From Lachnospiraceae bacterium (lineage in GTDB: Bacteria; Bacillota; Clostridia; Lachnospirales; Lachnospiraceae), in NCBI GenBank assembly GCA_030537145.1, contig JAUNON010000027.1:1-34733 (forward strand): a stretch of 34,733 bases of DNA, given 5' to 3'. A program made the translations under genes and the position numbers. Shown piece after piece: positions 31,398-34,733 of this stretch; the stretch's first letter is position 1, and each line of letters opens with the position of its first letter. Below the pieces are notes generated by a model. That model saw nothing but the letters and a program-made list of their open reading frames with translations, searched no databases and was not told the DNA's origin.

Positions 31398-32495
31398 CTA
31401 CACGTTAAACCGAAACAGGATTACGTCTCCGTCCTGCACCACATAATCCTTGCCCTCCAGACCCACCAGGCCTTTTTCACGGGCAGCCGCAAGGGAACCG
31501 CACTCCAGCAGGTTCTTGTAATTGACTACCTCGGCCCGGATGAAGCCCCGTTCAAAATCGGAATGGATCTTTCCAGCCGCCTGAGGAGCCTTCGTGCCCT
31601 TCTTAATGGTCCACGCTCTGGTCTCCGTCTCGCCGGCAGTCAGAAAGCTCATCAGCCCCAGCAGATCATAGCTGGCGCGGATCAGCTTTTCCAGGCCGGA
31701 TTCCTTCAGCCCCAAATCCTCCAGAAACATGGCCTTTTCGTCCTCCTCCAGCTCTGAGATCTCCTCCTCAATCTGGGCGCAGATCACGAAAACGCCGCTG
31801 CCGGTCTCTCTGGCATAATCCCGGACCTCCTGTACAAAATGATTGCCGGCGCCGTCGTCCGCCAGATCATCCTCGCTTACATTCGCCGCAAAGATCACCG
31901 GCTTTCCGGTCAGCAGATTGTAGGAAGCAAGCCATGCCTGCTCCTCCTCATCCTCCGTAGAAAAGGTAATTGCCAGCTTTCCATCCTCCAGATGGGCCTT
32001 CAGGCGGTTCAGAAGCTCCAGCTCCTTGGCCTGCGTCTTATCATTTTTAGCGGCCCGTCCCACCTTCGCAATTCTTCTTTCCAGTATTTCCAGATCAGAG
32101 AAAATCAATTCCAGATTGATGGTCTCAATATCCCGGACCGGATCCACGCTTCCGTCCACATGAATCACATTGCTGTCCTCAAAGCAGCGGACCACATGAA
32201 CAATGGCATCCACTTCACGGATATTGGCCAGAAACTGGTTGCCCAGGCCCTCTCCCTTGGAGGCTCCCTTTACCAGGCCTGCGATATCCACAAATTCGAT
32301 GACCGCCGGAGTCACCTTTGCAGAATGATACAGGTCCGCCAGAAGCTTCAGGCGCTCATCCGGCACAGCCACCACGCCCACATTCGGGTCAATGGTACAA
32401 AACGGATAATTGGCCGACTCCGCACCAGCCTTTGTCAAAGAATTAAACAATGTACTTTTGCCCACATTGGGCAGACCCACGATTCCTAATTTCAT
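31398..32495 (-). CDS. ychF: YchF/OLA1-type ribosome-binding ATPase
   Basis: A 365-residue, full-length Obg-related P-loop protein that prefers ATP and binds ribosomes, with a role in stress responses. Walker [10 protein letters not shown] is at 7-15, [12 protein letters not shown] is switch 1, and [17 protein letters not shown] is the G3 region. The G4 position reads NVSE rather than NKxD, as usual for YchF and in line with ATP use. A coiled-coil insert and a C-terminal TGS domain ([19 protein letters not shown] onward) follow. The ATG at 32495 has AGGAGAG upstream, so the long frame from 32585 is rejected. It has its own promoter and a leader of about 150 bases. Confidence 0.96.
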   Translation of the reverse strand: MKLGIVGLPNVGKSTLFNSLTKAGAESANYPFCTIDPNVGVVAVPDERLKLLADLYHSAKVTPAVIEFVDIAGLVKGASKGEGLGNQFLANIREVDAIVHVVRCFEDSNVIHVDGSVDPVRDIETINLELIFSDLEILERRIAKVGRAAKNDKTQAKELELLNRLKAHLEDGKLAITFSTEDEEEQAWLASYNLLTGKPVIFAANVSEDDLADDGAGNHFVQEVRDYARETGSGVFVICAQIEEEISELEEDEKAMFLEDLGLKESGLEKLIRASYDLLGLMSFLTAGETETRAWTIKKGTKAPQAAGKIHSDFERGFIRAEVVNYKNLLECGSLAAAREKGLVGLEGKDYVVQDGDVILFRFNV

Positions 32496-32654
32496 AATTC
32501 TCTTCTCTCCTTTATTCCCGCAAGCATTGAACCGGAAACGGGCGCTTGCGCACGTATTTGACCGTCCTGTGTGCGATTGGCACACATTCCCCCCCCCCGC
32601 CGCAGCGGAGCGTAAATGCTGCTGGGTCTTTGTTTTCAGGGATTCCCGCAGCTA
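32496..32654 (-). other. Long structured leader of ychF
   Basis: The predicted 5' leader contains a perfect 7-bp hairpin (32568-32586, loop of five), a run of ten G on the transcribed strand (32589-32598 as C), and a larger stem-loop pairing 32520-32525 with 32544-32549 just before the ribosome site. No known riboswitch class is recognised. Confidence 0.5.
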
Positions 32655-32683
32655 ATCATATCATTTCGATTCCCCTTTTTCAA
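32655..32683 (-). promoter_or_regulatory. Promoter of ychF-lgt
   Basis: TTGAAA, a 17-base spacer and TATGAT on the minus strand lie between thiN and ychF. Transcription would start near 32648, giving a leader of about 153 bases before the ATG at 32495. Confidence 0.65.
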
Positions 32684-32748
32684 CCGTTATTTCATGCGGC
32701 CAGCCTGTGCGGCCGATCCCGGACCTGACGGCCGGCTGTCAGCAGGAT

Positions 32749-33408
32749 CTAATCCCGCGACTCCACCACCAGCAGCCTTCCGCTGCGGAAACGGATCTCA
32801 CCCGTTTCTTCCGCAATTTCGTTGCTGATCCCCCGGGTGCCGACCGTCCCAAGCGTAAAATCATCCAGCCTGTATTTCATTCCCCGCAGGGTAAGCCCTG
32901 TCACGTCTCCCCCATAGGCAAAGAGAGATACAAACCTGCCCCACTGTTCCTTCCGGCTTACCGTAAAATCCCGGTCCTTCAGATAGATCCGGTTATTGGG
33001 ATCCATCAGATACCCCTCCGCTCCTGCTTCCAATAGCAGCGCCAGAAGCTGTATATTTCCCAGGACATGATCCAGGCGGCTTCCCGTGCCGCCCAGAATA
33101 TCCATCCTCTTGCAGCCCAGCTCCAACGCCAGCTTTGCGGCGATCTCCGAATCCGTCCAGTCCTTCTCCGGACGGAATTTTCGGATCTCCACGCCCGGCA
33201 TCCTGCGGTACGGCTCCAGACAGGAGGAATCCGCCGAATCAAAATCCCCCACAATATGGGTGGGTACGATTCCGTTCCTCTGTAAAAAGAGCAGCCCTTT
33301 ATCCGCTGCAATCCAGTAATCGTACTGATTCTTTTCAAAATAACGGAGAGCAAAATCCTCCCGGATATTGCCCCCACATAAAATTACCGCCTTTTTCATT
33401 TTCTCCAT
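32749..33408 (-). CDS. thiN: Thiamine diphosphokinase
   Basis: A 219-residue enzyme that makes thiamine diphosphate from thiamine and ATP. The N-terminal catalytic half has ILCGGN, AADKG, VGDFDSADSS, DWTDSEIAAKLAL and GGTGSRLDHVLGNI, all conserved residues of the family; the C-terminal half is the beta-rich thiamine-binding part. The stop of rpe and the ATG at 33408 overlap by one base (TGATG), so translation is coupled; a GTG at 33411 is an alternative. The order rsgA-rpe-thiN is common in Firmicutes. No terminator is evident after it. Confidence 0.94.
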   Translation of the reverse strand: MEKMKKAVILCGGNIREDFALRYFEKNQYDYWIAADKGLLFLQRNGIVPTHIVGDFDSADSSCLEPYRRMPGVEIRKFRPEKDWTDSEIAAKLALELGCKRMDILGGTGSRLDHVLGNIQLLALLLEAGAEGYLMDPNNRIYLKDRDFTVSRKEQWGRFVSLFAYGGDVTGLTLRGMKYRLDDFTLGTVGTRGISNEIAEETGEIRFRSGRLLVVESRD

Positions 33409-34070
33409 CACTTTTCATACTCCGCCATAATTGCCAGATATTTTTTCACATTTCCGGCAATGTCCTGCCCAAATACTGCGGATCCGGCCACGCAGACATT
33501 CGCGCCGGCATCCAGCACGGTGCGTATGGTTTTGTCATTGATGCCTCCGTCCACTTCGATATCGATATCCAGTCCTCTGCGGACGATCTCCTCCCGCAGC
33601 TTCGCTATTTTCTCTGTCATCTCCGGTATGTACTTCTGCCCTCCAAAGCCCGGATTCACCGTCATAATCAGGACCATATCGATTTTGTTCCAGACATAAT
33701 CCAGTACACTTAAGGGTGTGGCCGGACAGAGAGCCACTCCTGCCCTTCTGCCGCTGCTGCGGATCGCTTCCAGCGTCCGGTCCAGATGACGGCAGGCCTC
33801 CGCATGGACCGTAATAATATCCGCACCGCATTTTACAAAATCATCCACATAGCGTTCCGGATTCTGCACCATCAGGTGCACATCAAAGGTCCGCTCCGTC
33901 ACACTGCGGATACTGGATATCACCGGCATCCCGAAGGAAATGCTGGGAACAAAGCTGCCATCCATCACATCAATGTGAATATACTGGGCGCCTGCCCGGT
34001 CTGCAGCCGCAATATTCTCTCCCAGCGTTTTGAAATCTGCTGCTAATATAGAAGGTGACAAAACATACAT
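33408..34070 (-). CDS. rpe: Ribulose-phosphate 3-epimerase
   Basis: A 220-residue TIM-barrel enzyme that interconverts ribulose-5-phosphate and xylulose-5-phosphate in the pentose phosphate pathway. SPSILAADF, the metal-binding HIDVMDGSFVP, DVHLMV, VHAEA, MTVNPGFGGQ and the catalytic VDGGIN are all present and in the expected order. The ATG has AGGG close upstream and lies 21 bases after the rsgA stop; the gene is translationally coupled to thiN. Length matches the family. Confidence 0.96.
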   Translation of the reverse strand: MYVLSPSILAADFKTLGENIAAADRAGAQYIHIDVMDGSFVPSISFGMPVISSIRSVTERTFDVHLMVQNPERYVDDFVKCGADIITVHAEACRHLDRTLEAIRSSGRRAGVALCPATPLSVLDYVWNKIDMVLIMTVNPGFGGQKYIPEMTEKIAKLREEIVRRGLDIDIEVDGGINDKTIRTVLDAGANVCVAGSAVFGQDIAGNVKKYLAIMAEYEK

Positions 34071-34091
34071 TTTCCCTGCTTCCTTTCTGAT

Positions 34092-34733
34092 CTAATATTT
34101 CCGCTGCTCCTTCAGCTCCCTGGCCAGCATTACATAATTCTCATACCGCAGGCGGCTGATCTTTCCCGCCGTAAGAGCGGCTTTCACTCCGCAGTCCGGC
34201 TCGCTGATATGCATACATCCCTGGAATCTGCAGTACTCCTCATAGGGCGCAAATTCCGGATAATAATCCTTCAGCCGTTCCCATTCCAGATTTTGAAAGT
34301 ACAGAGAGCTAAAACCCGGTGTGTCCAGAAAGTACGTATCCTTTTCCAGCCAGATCAGCTCCGTATGCCGGGTGGTATGCTTGCCCCGGTCAATCTTTTT
34401 ACTGACTTCCCCAACTTCCATCTCTGCTTCCGGCTGAAGGAAATTGGTCAGAGACGATTTCCCCACACCGGAGGGACCTGCCACCACTGTGGTTTTCCCC
34501 CGCAGCTCCTTCCGGATCTGTTCCAGTCCCTCCCGCATTTGAACACTGACCGCCATCACCGGACAGCCGCAGTCTTTATAATACCCGGTCAGCTCTTCCA
34601 GCTCCGTCCGGCCTACCAGATCTGCCTTGTTAAAACAGATCTTTACCGGGATCTCCTGCTGGCCCATGCAGACCAGAAACCGGTCCAGCAGATTCAGATT
34701 CGGCTTCGGGCTGGCTGCGGCAAACACCACCAG
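34092..34733 (-). CDS. rsgA: Ribosome small-subunit GTPase RsgA, C-terminal part (cut by window edge)
   Basis: The frame is open to the window end, so the N-terminal OB domain is missing and the visible part starts in the GTPase domain. The motif order is circularly permuted as in RsgA/YjeQ: FNKAD (G4) first, then GPSGVGKSS (G1) and LDTPGF (G3). The C-terminal zinc site is CRFQGCMHISEPDCGV. RsgA helps the late maturation of the 30S subunit and is blocked by ppGpp in known cases. It is the first of the rsgA-rpe-thiN genes in view. Confidence 0.95.
   Translation of the reverse strand: MVVFAAASPKPNLNLLDRFLVCMGQQEIPVKICFNKADLVGRTELEELTGYYKDCGCPVMAVSVQMREGLEQIRKELRGKTTVVAGPSGVGKSSLTNFLQPEAEMEVGEVSKKIDRGKHTTRHTELIWLEKDTYFLDTPGFSSLYFQNLEWERLKDYYPEFAPYEEYCRFQGCMHISEPDCGVKAALTAGKISRLRYENYVMLARELKEQRKY

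Overview
The window looks like a chromosomal segment of a Gram-positive gut-type Firmicute, most likely a Lachnospiraceae (Clostridia) member. The taxonomic call is an inference from gene style: rsgA-rpe-thiN order, cdaA-cdaR, RecD2, ComF, HPr with both His15 and Ser46, and tandem GT2 glycosyltransferases. No rRNA gene is present to confirm it. Coding density is high, almost everything lies on the minus strand, and no stretch longer than about 255 bases lacks a gene. I see no tRNA, CRISPR array or transposase gene.

Region 1 (1-20392, minus strand) is a surface-polysaccharide cluster transcribed from a clear sigma-A-type promoter at 20364-20392. In order of transcription it encodes: a polyprenyl-phosphate sugar-1-phosphate transferase, a small GT2, an ABC-2 permease and its ATPase with a Wzt-like C-terminal extension, a SAM methyltransferase, a kinase-like/GT2/GT2 fusion, a second tandem GT2 protein and a YfhO-family membrane protein. 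After an internal promoter (6541-6569) come two half-size EmrE/ArnE-F-like transporters, a WecE-type sugar aminotransferase, a third tandem GT2, a WbbL-like GT2, a second (WcaJ-like) sugar-phosphate transferase and the first codons of an unidentified gene. The logic suggests a lipid-linked glycan built in the cytoplasm, possibly capped by phosphorylation/methylation, recognised by the ABC ATPase and exported, plus an amino-sugar decoration branch.

Region 2 (20437-21927, plus strand) is a divergent secreted L,D-transpeptidase with many cell-wall-binding repeats. Its promoter and the polysaccharide promoter face away from each other across about 45 bases that hold an 11-bp-period direct repeat. 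Region 3 (22107-30390, minus) reads as one eight-gene unit: mreB-like, recD2, comF, two uncharacterised membrane proteins, cdaA (c-di-AMP synthase), cdaR and an HPr gene. It starts at a near-consensus promoter and ends at a 112-bp inverted-repeat element. A related inverted-repeat element lies just upstream, behind lgt.

Region 4 (30400-34733, minus) is housekeeping: rsgA (cut by the window edge), rpe, thiN, then ychF with its own promoter and long structured leader, and lgt. Start codons were refined by looking for Shine-Dalgarno sequences, and several differ from the longest possible reading frame.
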